64,000 nucleotides of DNA from Coptis chinensis (taxonomy: Eukaryota > Streptophyta > Magnoliopsida > Ranunculales > Ranunculaceae): positions 85,655,001 through 85,719,000 of the forward strand of contig CM027383.1 in NCBI GenBank assembly GCA_015680905.1. The letters are read 5' to 3'. A program made the translations under genes and the position numbers. Below are positions 1 through 11,812 of the stretch, in pieces (position 1 is the stretch's first letter; every line of letters starts with the position of its first letter). The notes beneath the pieces are model-generated. The model was not told the DNA's origin, searched no databases, and saw only the letters and a program-made list of their open reading frames with translations.

Positions 1-812
1 AGTTAGATCTGAAATCATTTAAAAGCAGATAGTGTTACTCCTGGAAAAGGTGGTGGACAACCAAGAGTGGAGAATAAACCGGTTAGTAGTGAGCTATTTA
101 AACAATAAATGGTTAGAAGTGCAAGTCCTGGATTAAGTTATGGAATTCCTAGTACAAAGAAGAAACAAGTTTGTAATGAGCCGTTTAAACCTTCTCTGCT
201 GCCAAAGAGTGTTTGTCCTGGATCAAGTGGTGGAGAACATTGTATTAAGAAGAAACTCAATGAAGAAATTCCACCATCGATTCTCCAAGGAAACAATCTT
301 TTTTGAAAGAAAAAGTGCTAGCTCGACAGAAATATTCTTTCAATCAATTTAAACTTGTGGACGAACCAATAGGTAAATCACTAATTAATTTTATTTTAGT
401 TATTCTTAGTTCCAGTAAATGGTTTGGTGGCTGACGGTTATAAACGCTGTGTTCCCCAAACAGTTCGCTAGAACAACCTTCAACTGCAACTCGTCAATTG
501 CAAGATGTGGAAAAATAAATGTCGTTGAAAATGTCCCACACAGCTTGGAGACGTTCGAAAAGGTCATGGCATGTGAGGGATGGGGAACAAGTAGTACACC
601 TGTAAATATGTTAGTTACGCATAAATGTCTGTTCAATTACTCACATTTAGTAACCATTTTAGATTTGTTCCCAAAGGGAAGCTCAAGTGTAGTTGGTAGT
701 TGCAAATCAATAGAAGAAAGGATACCTCTTCCAATTGTCATTGAAGGTGAGCAGTATAAACATTACAGGGGATAATTATAGTTTAAGTTGCTGATAGTCC
801 GTGCACTAATGG
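1..812. other. Left flank of MULE, no recognisable gene
   Basis: Two short open frames lie on + (about 109-306 and 419-775), but I recognise no domain in either and see no clear splice signals joining them to the transposase. They may be leader or 5' exons of the Mutator-like element that follows, whose left end may lie outside the window. The 12-mer GTTGCTGATAGT sits at 787-798, just before the acidic reading frame. Confidence 0.3.
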
Positions 813-3474
813 TTGACCTATTATAATGCAGAGGATGATCCCACTGGTATTGAAGATGCTGATCAACCAGACTATGAAGAGTTTGATTCTCAAAATCCAT
901 ATGGAGATATAGCTTACATTCCTGAAGAATACATAATTGACAGTCCTCGAAGTAATGAGGAGGTTGAATTTCAAAATGAAGATGAAGATGAAGTTCAAAT
1001 ACTAAATGATTTAGTTGATACAGCTGACATTCCTAAAGAAAACATAATCAGCAGTTCTCGAAGTAATGAGGAGGTTGAATTTCAAAATGAATATGAAAAT
1101 GAAGTTCAAATACTAAATGATTTAGTTGATACAGCTGACATTCCTCAAAAAAAACATAATCGACAGTTCTCGAAGTAATGAGGATGTTGAATTTCAAAAT
1201 GAATATGAAGATGTTGTTGCGGGTGAAGTTGTGGTAGTTAAAGATGATGAAGATGATCAAGTTGAGGAATATAATCGTGATGATGGCGATATATGGTCGA
1301 CTCCGAATTGAAGTCAAGAGTATTTGTGGGGGGACACACCTATGACAGTTGTGAATGATGGCGATGAGGAAGGTGAGATTGATTTCGAATTAGAGGGAAT
1401 GGTTGATGCTAGGGTTATTGGTGCTAAAGATTTGAATTCTGAAGACCTACATCAAGGATATGATCCTTTGTGTGGTTCTCATAGTCCAAAAACCACTACG
1501 AACCAAAGTGAGATTGTAAATCCTTGTAATGAGGGGTTGAAGTTTGTACCCCCTAAAGTAGGTCAGCACTACGCCACTTGAGATGATCTTGTGAAAGACA
1601 TGAAATCTTATGCAATTGCACACATGTTTGATTTACGTCGTTGCAATACTACCTCCCAAAAGTTGGTAATCAAGTGTAAGACAACTAACTGTTCATTTCA
1701 TTTGTATGCAAAACCTGCAACTGGGTCTAATATGTGGGTGGTTATAACTTTTAGAAATGCACACACTTGTGCACAAGATAAATCAAGCAGACGCAAAGTG
1801 GGTTTCATAAATTGTTATGTCCAAGCTTAAGGACAATGAAGAACTGACTGCAAAGAACCTTCAGTTGGAGGTGAAACAGTCACAACTAACTGATGTGACA
1901 TATAAAGTTGCGTGGAAGGCCAAAGAAATTATGTTAGAAAAGGTCAGAGTACTATTGTAACTATCAGCAACTATAAGGATAACTAGTAGCAATATATAAA
2001 GTCTTAGTACAATTCTATGTTTAGGGTATACCATGTACACCGAATTATTCTTTATAGTATGCTATGAAGAACATGTATCATCTTTTCGATTAACTTGTAT
2101 CTGTCATGGCGTGTAACTATTAGGCATATATAACCTGAGCTGGTGTATTTTGTTTCGATGTAGATAAGGGGCAGCTTCAGTCAATCATACCAGATGCTGC
2201 CAATTTATTTTAAAGAACTAAAGAAAATTGATCCAGATTGCCACACTGATATAATAACAACAAGCGAGCACAGGTTTGAGCGTTTGTTTGTGAGCTATGG
2301 CGTAACTGTTTGTGCCTACAGAAGGTACCTTCGTCCGTTGATTATGATCGATGGAACTTTCATGAAGGGCAGATACAAGTCTGTCATTCTAACTGCTCTT
2401 TCTGTTGATGGAGATAGTCAGTGCTTTCCAATTGCAGTTGGTGTAGTCCCAAAAGAGAATAATGAACATTGGGATTGGTTTCTTCAAAAATTCAGAGATG
2501 TTGTAGTTGGTCCTACAGATAAGTTTGTTCTATTATTAGATAGGCATGCAAGCATTCTCCAGGCAGTGCCAAAAATTCTTCCAAATGCATACCATTGCTT
2601 TTGTGCACAACATATCTCCAACAATGTTAGCAAAGAATACACCAAAGGGAGAGTTAAGGTCGCTGCAGAAACTTATGATAAAGTTGACTTTGTGAGAATC
2701 ATGTGTCGCATTTGGTGTAGTGATAGTAAAGGTTACGCAAAAATAATAAAGATTCTGAAGGAACAGTGGTCATTTGCCTATGCTAAAATGAGAAGGTATG
2801 GAATTTGTTATACAAATCATATTGAAAGTTGGAATAAGATGATTATGCCTTAGCGAGCTATGCCAATTACATCTCTGCTAAATGGTATTCGAATGAGCAT
2901 TATGAGGCACTTTTATGACTATCGAGTCATGGCTTCGAAGCTGAAGACAAAGCTGACGAAATCAGCTGAGGATGTAATCATTTCCTCTCATTATGTTAGT
3001 CGGTCGTTCACTACAATAAGGGCTAGTGAGTACGTATACTCGGTTACTAGCGTAGGGCGCACGGATACAGTTGACCTACTAAAAAAATATTGTACATGTG
3101 GTTTTTTTCAACAAGTTGGTATTCCTTGTAGCCATGCAATGAAGGCCATTGACGATGGTTGGTTTTGTGTATATGACTTCTGCCTGCCGTGCTACTCAAA
3201 GGAAACGATGATGGATACCTATCAAGAGAATTGGACACCGATGAAGGGCAAAGAACAGTGGCATTGGGGAAGTTACAACATCATGGTTCGTCCTCCCACA
3301 GATGAGGTAATGCCTGGCAGGCCCCAAAAGAAGAGGAAACGTTCTAAAGGAGAGGGTGTGCCAGTGCAAAGGAGAAGGTGCAGCCGTTGTGGTGCCCTTG
3401 GACACAACAGAGCAACCTGCCCTAATGCGATAGATGATGCTACTTGGATTGACTTTCAGCTGGGTTCTGACTGA
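813..3474 (+). pseudogene. MuDR/MULE-type transposase, broken
   Basis: Transposase of a Mutator-like element, which would cut and join element ends in the nucleus. An acidic N-terminal part (813-1560) leads into a plant MuDR N-terminal domain (about 1570-1810), then an intron (about 1940-2163; donor after a Lys codon, acceptor at TGTAG). The catalytic exon (2164-3474) carries the DDE residues: first Asp in MIDGTFMKGRY, second Asp in LLLDRHAS, Glu in NHIESWNKM. A SWIM finger (CTCGFF...GIPCSHA) and a CCHC knuckle (CSRCGALGHNRATC) close the protein. The copy is dead: there are in-frame stops at about 1309, 1579 and 2851, a frameshift in an A-run near 1146, and another near 1805. No true start ATG can be assigned. 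A ULP1-like gene lies tail to tail on the other strand, as in ULP1-carrying MULEs. Confidence 0.85.
918..1213 (+). repeat. 111-bp in-frame tandem repeat in acidic region
   Basis: Units start at 918, 1029 and 1140, the last partial. Each full unit is 111 bp and so encodes 37 residues rich in Glu, Asp and Asn, including SRSNEEVEFQNE. The third unit has an expanded A-run near 1146 that shifts the reading frame. The repeat lies in the acidic N-terminal part of the MULE transposase. Confidence 0.85.
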
Positions 3475-3545
3475 TTTTACCAACGAAGACAACATTTGAG
3501 TTAACCATCAGCGATGAATATAAGTACTATCAGCAACTAATCTTG

Positions 3546-4080
3546 TAATGTTATTTGGATTTTCTTGGGCCTTTCAATGACTATGTAAGTTATTTGGGAA
3601 TCAATGTAATGGTATTTTGTTATTGGGTATACTTGTAGGTGTTCTCTCTATTGAAGTTATCAATATGTAGGCAAAAAAAACAAATACTATAAAATTAAGG
3701 GTTAAAATTAACGCTACAATTGAAACACTTAAGATTGTAACTTGAAAATTAGAGACGTTATCGAGGGTCGTTATCTAAACAAACCACTGAGTTCAAACCC
3801 CTTCAAAATAATGTTATTTGGGTTTTCGTTTGCCTTTCAATGACTATGTAAGTTATTTGGGAATCAATGTAATGGTATGTTGTTGTTTATACTTGCAGGT
3901 GTTTTGTCTAATGAAGTTATCAATATGTAAGGTAGCAAAAAAACAAATACTATAAAAAATACTATAACATTTTGAAGCATTTAGGATTGTAACTTGAAAA
4001 TTATCTAAACAAATACTAATTTCAGGTGTTTTGTCTATTGTTTAGATACATTATCTTAACAAACCACTGACTTCAAAATA
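3546..4080. repeat. Tandem duplication between MULE genes
   Basis: Two diverged direct copies lie between the 3' ends of the convergent transposase and ULP1-like genes. They begin at 3546 and 3809, an offset of about 263 bp. Both contain a shared stretch around CTTTCAATGACTATGTAAG and a later ATCAATATGTA. No coding potential is seen. Confidence 0.75.
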
Positions 4081-4159
4081 TTATGTTTATCAGAATAGAG
4101 CACTATGAAATTAGACACATAAGTTCCAAAATAATAACGGAATAATAACAAACATCTGA

Positions 4160-4930
4160 AAATGAGAGCATTTCGATGTCCCTTAGTTCTTATCTTCAGT
4201 TATGTTCTCCTGCTGGTCAGCAGACCCATCTTCAGCATCTTTACCTTTGTTGTTTTCTGCATCCTGCAGATGTACCTATCTTCCAGCTGTTTCATCATGA
4301 TTCACTTCATCTGGTTCAATGTTGAGTTGGTCCTCAGTAGCAGCTTCTGCATCCTCCTTCACTTGCTCAATTCCAGCTGTTGCATCTACTTCACTCTGTT
4401 GGCATTGGTTAGCCTCCACTTGGACCAACTCAGTAGCAGGTTCACAACCTCCTTAGTAGCAAGTTCAACATCCTCTTCAACAGCAGGTTCAACATCCTCC
4501 TTCTCACATACAGCTGGATCTGCTTCACTTTGTGGGCATTGCTCCGTCCCCACTTGGACCCACTCAGTAGCAGGTTCAACATCCTCCTGCATTTCGTCAC
4601 TTGTAGCTACATCTGCTTCACTTTGTTGGTATTGCTCCGTCTCCACTTGGTTCAGAGTAGCAGGTTCAATATCTTTGTCCACTTGCTCACTTCCAGCTTC
4701 ATCATCCTTATCTCAGTAGCTGCTTCGGCATCCTTAAGCTCTTTGTCAATTCCAGCTGAATTTGCTTCACTCTCTACCTCTATGCCAATGTCAACTTGCT
4801 TCAGTACCTCTATCCCAATAGCTGCTACATCCTTGGACACATGCTTCAGTACCTCTGTCCCAGTAGCTGCTAGGTGCTGACTTTCTTCTGTCAACCTCTT
4901 TTCAAATTCTGTTCTCTTCTTAGCCACTTC
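4160..4930 (-). CDS. Acidic repetitive C-terminal part of ULP1-like gene
   Basis: Downstream of the protease domain on - are open stretches (4927-4652, then 4682-4386 in another frame) with repeated acidic modules such as EDVEPAT, EQYQQSEADVA and IEVLKQV. The DNA repeats a motif like GTAGCAGGTTCAACATCCTC. This is either a C-terminal tail of the ULP1-like protein reached through a frameshift after the protease domain, or a separate exon. No catalytic domain is seen. The frame changes make it unlikely to be intact. Confidence 0.5.
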
Positions 4931-4938
4931 ATCTGGAT

Positions 4939-5409
4939 TTAATCCACAGGATAAATGTCCATTCCAATCCTCAGCCCCATTCTAAATGGTTGCATGTCAA
5001 TACTGTTTACCCTCTCAGGAACACCTCTAAGAAGACTATCAATAAAGGCAAGGCAATATAACCCACAGCTATTGGAATCTGGTTGTTGTGTAACACTAAC
5101 AAATTCACGAGCCCATGGTGTGTTCAAATCAACAATAGAGCTTGGATCAACACACCTAAGCACATAAGGAATCATTCTCTCCAAAGCTAGTTGTTCATCA
5201 GAAATTTGCTTTCCACCAAGAGAATCATAGGTGCACACTTTCATCTCTTTAAAGTTAAAGACATCAACAATCCAGTGACTACCATGAACTTGAAGAGGTA
5301 CAATTACTCCCTTACCCTGTACTGGGTGCGGTTGATTTCTAATCCTTCCGTCAACGGGGTCTAAATACTCTTTCACAATTTCATATGTATGGTACAAACC
5401 ATTAACCAA
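4939..5409 (-). CDS. ULP1-like C48 cysteine protease domain carried by MULE
   Basis: Encodes a C48 (ULP1/SENP) peptidase domain of about 156 residues; enzymes of this family remove SUMO from proteins. The triad pattern is visible: His in HGSHWIVDVF, Asp in CTYDSLGG, and Cys in QQPDSNSCGLYC with the upstream Gln of the oxyanion hole. Length and spacing fit the family's catalytic core. No clear start codon belongs to this exon; it looks like the 3' exon of a longer gene on - running from about 9.3 kb. ULP1-like genes are known cargo of plant MULEs, and this one lies convergent to a MULE transposase. Whether the protein is made is unknown. Confidence 0.8.
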   Translation of the reverse strand: MVNGLYHTYEIVKEYLDPVDGRIRNQPHPVQGKGVIVPLQVHGSHWIVDVFNFKEMKVCTYDSLGGKQISDEQLALERMIPYVLRCVDPSSIVDLNTPWAREFVSVTQQPDSNSCGLYCLAFIDSLLRGVPERVNSIDMQPFRMGLRIGMDIYPVD

Positions 5410-5697
5410 TCTTTCCTCTGGGCTTGCAGCTCGAAAACTTGGGTCTTGTAGCTTATTTTTGAATATCCCATACTATCTTATCATGAATTTCTACATCCAC
5501 AAAGTGATGATTAAGCTTATCAAACTTAAGTAAGATTAGTGAGTAAGCTTCAACAGAAACTTAGTATTAAAGTATAGATAACTCACAGCAAAGTAAACAT
5601 TCTCCATAACAGTATACACTTAATCTTCCGGAATGGCATGTTCCTTACAGTGCTGCTTATACCACCTTATTAATAGCTTGATATATAAGCTGAGAAC

Positions 5698-6532
5698 CTA
5701 TAAAATAATCAAATAGGAATTAGTAACAATTAACTTTCTGTAGTAGTTTACTTTGCACATTAATACCGAGTTGCTAATAGTTTTAGAGTAAATTACTAAT
5801 GGTAGATTCATTACCTCACCATCCACCCATTGTCTTCCATGTAACGAATGAAAATTATGCACTGAAATAACTTGATCATACCCAAAAACTCTCATATCTG
5901 GAGAGTTATGTTGATTCTTCTTCCTACTGCACTTTCTCCAGTAATAATTGACAACATTTACCTCACCTGTAGTAGTTGTTTTCTTGTAAAAGGTTGATGA
6001 CAGAGCAACCTTGATTAATGAGTCATAGTCCTTTCCCATCTTCTCTTCCCATAAACTAGTACTTTCTTTTCCCAGTTTTTTCTCCCTCCTCCTTCTTCTA
6101 CAGCCACTCTCTGCACTTTTCTTATCCATTTCCTTCTCCATCTGAGTGTGAATGAGTACCACATCAGGGTCCTCCACATCACCAAAGATCATGTCGACCA
6201 TCGGTGTTTCGATCATCATCTACAGCTGCCACATCATGTTCAGTGCTTACTCCTTCTGATGGTGATAGGGCTGGCAATTCAGTTATGTCAGAGAGCTCTA
6301 CACTTTCAGCCAATAGAGAAACAAAACTGAATTTTTCCATTTCTCTATTCAGGACTGCTTCCCCATCAAGATCACCGGGAGGGAGGACTAGAACAGATGC
6401 CAAAGGATATAATACCCTACCAAGATCCCCAGATGACAAAAAAGAGTAAAAGGGAACATGATCAAGCATTGAAGATTCAGCATAAGGTACTATAGCAGTC
6501 TGTACCCCCACCAGGTCCTCCTCTAGCTCCAC
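5698..6532 (-). CDS. Middle exons of ULP1-like gene
   Basis: Two overlapping open stretches on - (6532-6179 and 6219-5698, in different frames) encode an acidic region and then a basic one with RRRRREKKLGKE. They end in a part with WVDGEVMNL, which resembles the sequence that usually precedes the catalytic core in plant ULP1-like proteins. I therefore read them as exons upstream of the protease domain. Exact splice sites were not resolved, and a frameshift is possible. Confidence 0.5.
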
Positions 6533-6857
6533 ACTATGTTCTTGGTATGTCCCTCTGGGTATGACCTCACTAATCTTCTACAAAGCACTTGTAGCAACTG
6601 ACTCCAAATCATTTTGCCCTCTTTGTTGTTGTGCAATATCTTCATCTTCGTCTGACTCAGCCTGGATCAACTTCCTTCTTTGTTTCGGTGTCTCAGCTTC
6701 CTTAAGCTTCAGCTCCCTTTCCTTTGTTCTCTCAATTCGATTTGATATTTTTTCTTCAAATTTTGCCTCTCACTAGCCTTTATAGCCTCATTTTTGTTTG
6801 CCCTAGATGGTGAACTCGAAAGTACCACAAACTTTGACCACTTTCCTTTTCTTTCTT

Positions 6858-7304
6858 TCATAATCGAAAGGGTATTGAAGTATCTCCCACAACTTCAAGG
6901 CTTTGATCCTTGTCCAATGCTCTTTTTCTTTTATTTGAGGAACTAGGAGAAACCTCAAAGGTAACTTTCGTAGAAACAGATGAACTCCCTTTCTTAGGTT
7001 CTGAGTGAACCTTCTTCTGGGAAGACTTCTTCGGGGTAGACTTCTTCTGGGAAGACCTTATTGGTGTTTTCAGTTTAGCATCAGAGCCTACATTGCTTGG
7101 CTTCTTTGGGCTTGGGCTTCTAGTTTTACTCCTTGTTCTAGCATCAGCACCTTTCATAACCTTAACCTCTAAACTTCTGCTCCTTGTTCTACTCCTACTC
7201 CTTGTTCTACCCCTTATTCCAGGCCCTTTCACAACCTCAACCTCTAAACTTTCCATGCCACCTTTCAACCCACCATGAGCAATCTCTTGAATTATTGTTT
7301 CCAT
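6858..7304 (-). CDS. Basic low-complexity exon of ULP1-like gene
   Basis: Encodes about 148 residues rich in Arg, Ser, Lys and Pro, with RS-like repeats (RSRSRTRSRS) and repeated SQKKSTPKKSSQKK. No catalytic domain is present. Composition and position between the DUF1985-like and protease parts suggest a disordered linker of the ULP1-like protein, possibly nuclear targeting. The assignment to one gene is an inference from order and strand. Confidence 0.45.
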   Translation of the reverse strand: METIIQEIAHGGLKGGMESLEVEVVKGPGIRGRTRSRSRTRSRSLEVKVMKGADARTRSKTRSPSPKKPSNVGSDAKLKTPIRSSQKKSTPKKSSQKKVHSEPKKGSSSVSTKVTFEVSPSSSNKRKRALDKDQSLEVVGDTSIPFRL

Positions 7305-7403
7305 GCCAGTCCTTATTTCACTCTAGAGTATATCCCCAACAACCATAACCTCCTTACGGACCTGTTTTAGATTAATCAGAGCACATAACAAAGAATATAA
7401 GTA

Positions 7404-8330
7404 AGATCCCACTTCAATATTTGTAAACCACTACAGATACATTGTAGTGGCTGACATATCATGTTTGTCAATAGCTCACTCATAGTACATTAACATATTG
7501 CTGCCTCATATATGAAACAATGCTGCAACATGCAGTTCCATAACAACACATTATCAGTGTTTCATATAACAACATGGGTCCTAACAACATTTGCAATATC
7601 AATTCAAGACTATATAATAGGGTACCCATATCATATTACAACTTTCTATAACATTTTAAATAAGATTATATGAGTACTTCAAATGTCAAAAACTGGTTAC
7701 CCATATCATGGGTACCCTATTATCATTCTGGGATCAACATGCAAGATCCCAGTTCACTATTTGTAAACCACTACATATACATTGTAGTGGCTGACATATC
7801 ATGTTTCCCAATAGCTCACTCATATATGAAACAATGCTGCAACATGTAGGTCCAAAACAACACATTTTCAGTGCTTCATATAAGAACATGGGTCCTAACA
7901 ACATTTGCAATTCAAATTCAAGACTATATAATAGGGTACCCATATCATATTACAACTTTCTATAACTTTTAAATAAGATTATATGAGTACTTCAAATGTC
8001 AAAAGGGTAGCGATGTCAAACTGGTTACCCATATATTATCATGGGTACCTTATTATCATTCTGGGTTTAACATGCAAGATCCCACTTCACTATTTATACA
8101 TTGTAGTTGCTGACATATATGGTTTCACAATAGCTCACTCATGGTACCATAACATATTACTGCCTCATATATGAAACAATGTTGCAACATGCAGTTCAAT
8201 AACAACACATTATCAGTGCTTCATTAACAATATGGGTCCTAACAACATTTGTAATTCCATTATCATATTACAACTTCTATAACATTATAAGATTATGTGA
8301 GTACTTTAAATGTCAAAAGAAAGCAAGTTA
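7404..8330. repeat. Three-copy tandem repeat, about 335 bp period
   Basis: Diverged direct copies start near 7404, 7744 and 8077, each beginning AGATCCCA and sharing TGGGTACCCTATTATC-like blocks. Within units, GGGTACCCATATCAT and ATGGGTACCCTATTAT face each other, so each unit can fold. The array lies between two exon groups of the ULP1-like gene and is probably intronic. Confidence 0.8.
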
Positions 8331-8638
8331 CTTACAAGGCCTTTAATTACTTTTGCCTATCTTTGAAAAAGTTCCTCATTATTGTATGTCCCTGAAACTG
8401 CTGCACCACTTTGCATGGGCTGTTACCCCAAAGCATCCTTTAGCACTTGTTCATTCAGTTCTCCTTCAAAATGATCTAGACTTTCCAACACCACTGCCTT
8501 CCCCTTAAGAGGCTGAAGCTTTTTCTGATAAGTATGTAGATGAATGTTTCTGGAAGGCAAGTCTACCCAATCTAGTATTCTGGGGAACCTATCATCAACT
8601 TGTCTCCGAGCCCCAAGAGATGGGATGTGAAGATATAC

Positions 8639-9288
8639 CTAAATAACAAAACAAATTAAACAACCATAAACTGCAAAAGAATCCTTTCTAACACTCACCA
8701 GGTTAGACATGTCTTCCAAAGACTCTTCCAACATTTCAAACAGAGGTGTGCCCCAAGGAAAGTTGCCAAATGCATTTAAATTCTCGGCCAGATCAATATA
8801 CCTCCCATCAACTGTCCTAGCAGATCCTTGAAGCACAACTTGCAACAGTATATACAACCTATTCAGCCTAAACACATCATTCTGACTTTCTTCACCAACA
8901 CTTGATTTTGCCAAGTTTCTAGCTTCCAATATTTCTGTTTCAGAAACCGTGGTTCCTTTAAAAAACCTTGCACGAAATTGGGATGGGATCTTGATGTATG
9001 CCGTATAGAATGAATTAGAAACCGGCTTCACACTAAGACCCATTATAAAAGCAACATCACTTTTCTTAAACACCAAATCCTTCTTACCGATCAGTAGCAA
9101 AGTTTACCTACTTGGTGTCCCAAAACAGCATACACTATCGTAGTAGTGGTGTGCATTCTCTCGTTAATGCTTAAAAACTTACCGAAGCAAGACTTCTCAA
9201 AATCTTCCCTCTCTTTAGTAGTGAATGTCTTGAAAAATTTATGCATTTTATCGAGTGACATACAAACAGTTAAATTAAGCTTTCTCAT
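8639..9288 (-). CDS. DUF1985-like N-terminal region of ULP1-like gene
   Basis: Two open stretches on - (9288-9091 and 9100-8639, different frames) fit the N-terminal domain often fused to ULP1 proteases in plant MULEs. Visible marks are CFGKFLSINE, a KSDVAFIMGL block, LNRLYILLQVVL, and NAFGNFPWGTPLFE, which matches the PWG core of DUF1985-like proteins. An intron or frameshift separates the two pieces near 9095. The likely start Met is at 9288. The domain's function is not established. Confidence 0.55.
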
Positions 9289-10302
9289 TTTTGAAAGATT
9301 GGAAATGGTCGGAAAATTAGGGATTCAAGGTATTCAATTTGGGCGGTTTTTTTTGTTTGAAAATGAACACTGAACAGTCCTTATAGCTCAAACATATTAC
9401 TACCGACACATGCTAGTTAAAGGTTAAAAAACCATCATTTCTTCAACTGTTCGGCGAATAATTAATGTTATCGTATCGTTCCTAACACGTGTCAAAGATT
9501 TTTCCCGCCCAAACTAGATTCTTCATATCACCAGTTTATCTTAGTACAGACATTCATACGTTCTAACTATCAGCAACTTTTGAGTCTAGTCATTTTACAA
9601 AGGGTGGGACTAGCTTCCTAACATTTTGGCTATTTGTATAAGAAATTTTTTTAAAGATTGAACTACGGACAAGCTTGTAACTGAGTTGGGTGCGAACAAT
9701 GGTGAAATATGGCACGGAGATGCTACTTCTCAACTTCAGTATGTGTTATTAAATGCTACACTTTTGCTTTACTTGATATTGAATAAAGGGTTGAATAAAC
9801 TTATCAAAGTTAACTTTTGTTTAACTTGTTATTGGATAATAATATTTTGTACGTAAGATATAGGTGTATATTAAAGTAAACCTGATAGTCTCAATTGTGT
9901 TCTTGTTTATGGTTTCAGTTGCTGATATATTATACATAAAATGCTGCCAATTACCTCTGTTTAGAATAACACGTCCAGCCCAGTTTTGTGAATGCTAAAT
10001 GCATTTTTTCTTTTTTCTTCTTATTGAGTTTCCATACAAATTTCTTTCTATTAGGGTCTCATTATCTCCTTATAAACAACAACAGTGATATAAGGGTACA
10101 CCTGATATAATCACAAACAAAACATATGAACATTAACAGTTACTATGCTGACACTCAAGCACAATGGACCGGCCGTTTCACAAACCACAAAATACCATTA
10201 CATCAATTCAAGCCCAAACCTATACAGTGAAACATTTCCAAAACTCCATAAGGTGATCTGTGAAGTGAAGTGGAAGTGGAAGTGGGATTTCAAAAGAAAC
10301 CC
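9289..10302. other. Non-coding stretch right of MULE
   Basis: AT-rich sequence without convincing genes. It contains one exact CTATCAGCAAC-type motif (9566-9577) and a shorter form near 9918. The right border of the MULE should fall here or just outside, but I could not find a terminal inverted repeat or 9-bp duplication by eye. Confidence 0.4.
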
Positions 10303-11427
10303 AAGTTGCCGAAACCTGGTGGTATATGTAAATGTCGCTTATGGTTACATCCACAGAGTCTTCATTGCTAAAACCTGGCGGAACCGCGACTGATAAGGCA
10401 AAAACTCAATTTCATGCGCTTGGACAAACCTTCCACAAGACACATGAAACCTTCTAAGAAAATATACACATCAAACACTCTCAATTTCACCTCACATGTT
10501 ACATACTTTTTCACTCCATGCAAAAAGAACGAAATCAACATGGAAATAGTAAACACAACTATGGAAACCTTAAACAAACTCTATACACTACTACGTAAAA
10601 ACAAACCCAAGTTGCTGACGGTACATGTAAGTTTCGCTTATGGTGGCATCCACAGAGTCTTCATTGCTAAAACCTAGCGGAACCACGACTACAAAGGCAA
10701 TCCAAACCCACCACAATAACTGCTCAGTTGTTTTCTTCTGCTTTTGAATCATGCCTTGAATCATATTCAAGTAGTCAATCCATTTTTTCATCGATCTAGA
10801 AAGGGACTTATTCATCAAGTACATCAACAAACCTTCCACAAGACACATAAATCCTTCTAAGAAAATATACACATAAAACACTCTCAATTTCACCTCACCT
10901 GTTACATACTTCTTCACTCCATGCAAAAAGAAAATCAACATGGAAATAGTAAACACAACTATGGAAACCTTAAAAAAAATACTATACACAACTACGTAAA
11001 AACAAACCCAAGTTGCTGACGGAACATGTAAGTGTCGCTTATGGTGGCATCCAGAGAGTCTTCATTGTTAAAACCTGGCGGAACCCCGACTGAAAAGGCA
11101 ATCCAAGCTCACCATAATGACTGCTCAGTTGTTTTCTTCTACTTTTGAACCATGCCTTGAATCATATTCAAGTATTCAATCCATTTTTTCATCGATCTAG
11201 AAAGGGACTTGTTCATCAAGTACATCAACAAACTTTCCACTAGACACATGAATCCTTCTAAGAAAATATACACATCAAACACTCTCAATTTCACCTCACC
11301 TGTTACATAGTTCTTCACTCCATGCAACAAGAACAAGGGTAGAACAAAATCAACATGGAAATAGTAAACACAACTATAGAAACCTTAAAAAAAACTCTAT
11401 ACACTACTACGTAAAAACAAACCCAAG
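10303..11427. repeat. Three tandem copies of a ~400-bp coding-like unit
   Basis: Copies run about 10303-10608, 10609-11009 and 11010-11427. All begin with AAGTTGCTGACGG or a variant and end with ACTACGTAAAAACAAACCC. The first lacks about 100 bp that the others share. Identity is high enough for long exact runs. The repeated unit reads as protein on -. Confidence 0.85.
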
Positions 11428-11812
11428 ACGACCTAGAAAGAAACCAACACTGAAGACAACAAACCAAAGCTCAAAACATTTCAATAAACAATGAGAATCG
11501 TAGAGGGAGAGGATAATCAAGAAGATGAACCTTAGAAAATTCCATTATCAAGATTTGTGTTCTTGTCCTCCATGAAAAAACCTTACCAAAATCACGAAGG
11601 ACAGGATAACCAAGAAGATAAAGTAAAAAAATTGGAAGCTTTGGAGGTTTGAGAACACTTTTATAGTTTGGCACAAAAATTGAGGTGAACATTGTCTCAT
11701 GTCTGTACAACAAAAACAAGCCAGAAATTGCTGATAGTAGATCCATAAGTTGCTGGTTTGTGATCCCACAATAGCTAAAGTCCGTTTTCATTTTTGCTGG
11801 GTTGAAATCCAA
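10591..11812 (-). CDS. Unrecognised membrane-protein-like gene fragment with duplicated exon
   Basis: On -, 11812-11471 (113 residues) and the repeated unit (best copy 10989-10591, 132 residues) read as hydrophobic protein. The unit has a strong membrane-like stretch (KVSIVVFTISMLIFFLHGV), a basic segment (KSLSRSMKKWIDYLNMIQ), a second hydrophobic stretch (WWVWIAFVVVVPLGF), and a terminal TYMYRQQLG. A related open stretch (11336-11139) comes from the next copy. I do not recognise the family; a loose resemblance to wax-synthase-like membrane enzymes was not convincing. Copies differ by frameshifts, so this is probably a decaying duplicated exon rather than a working gene. Confidence 0.35.

Noticed and set aside
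783..1317. Hydrophobic open frames on - rich in Ile and Phe
   Set aside because: Complement of the acidic MULE N-terminal repeats; hydrophobicity follows from Glu/Asp codons on the other strand.
4162..4880. Long Ser/Thr/Leu-rich open frames on +
   Set aside because: They are the opposite strand of the acidic repeat region of the ULP1-like gene; the - reading has the sensible repeat modules.
10591..11812. Wax-synthase-like acyltransferase
   Set aside because: Only the hydrophobic pattern is vaguely similar; no catalytic motif was seen.
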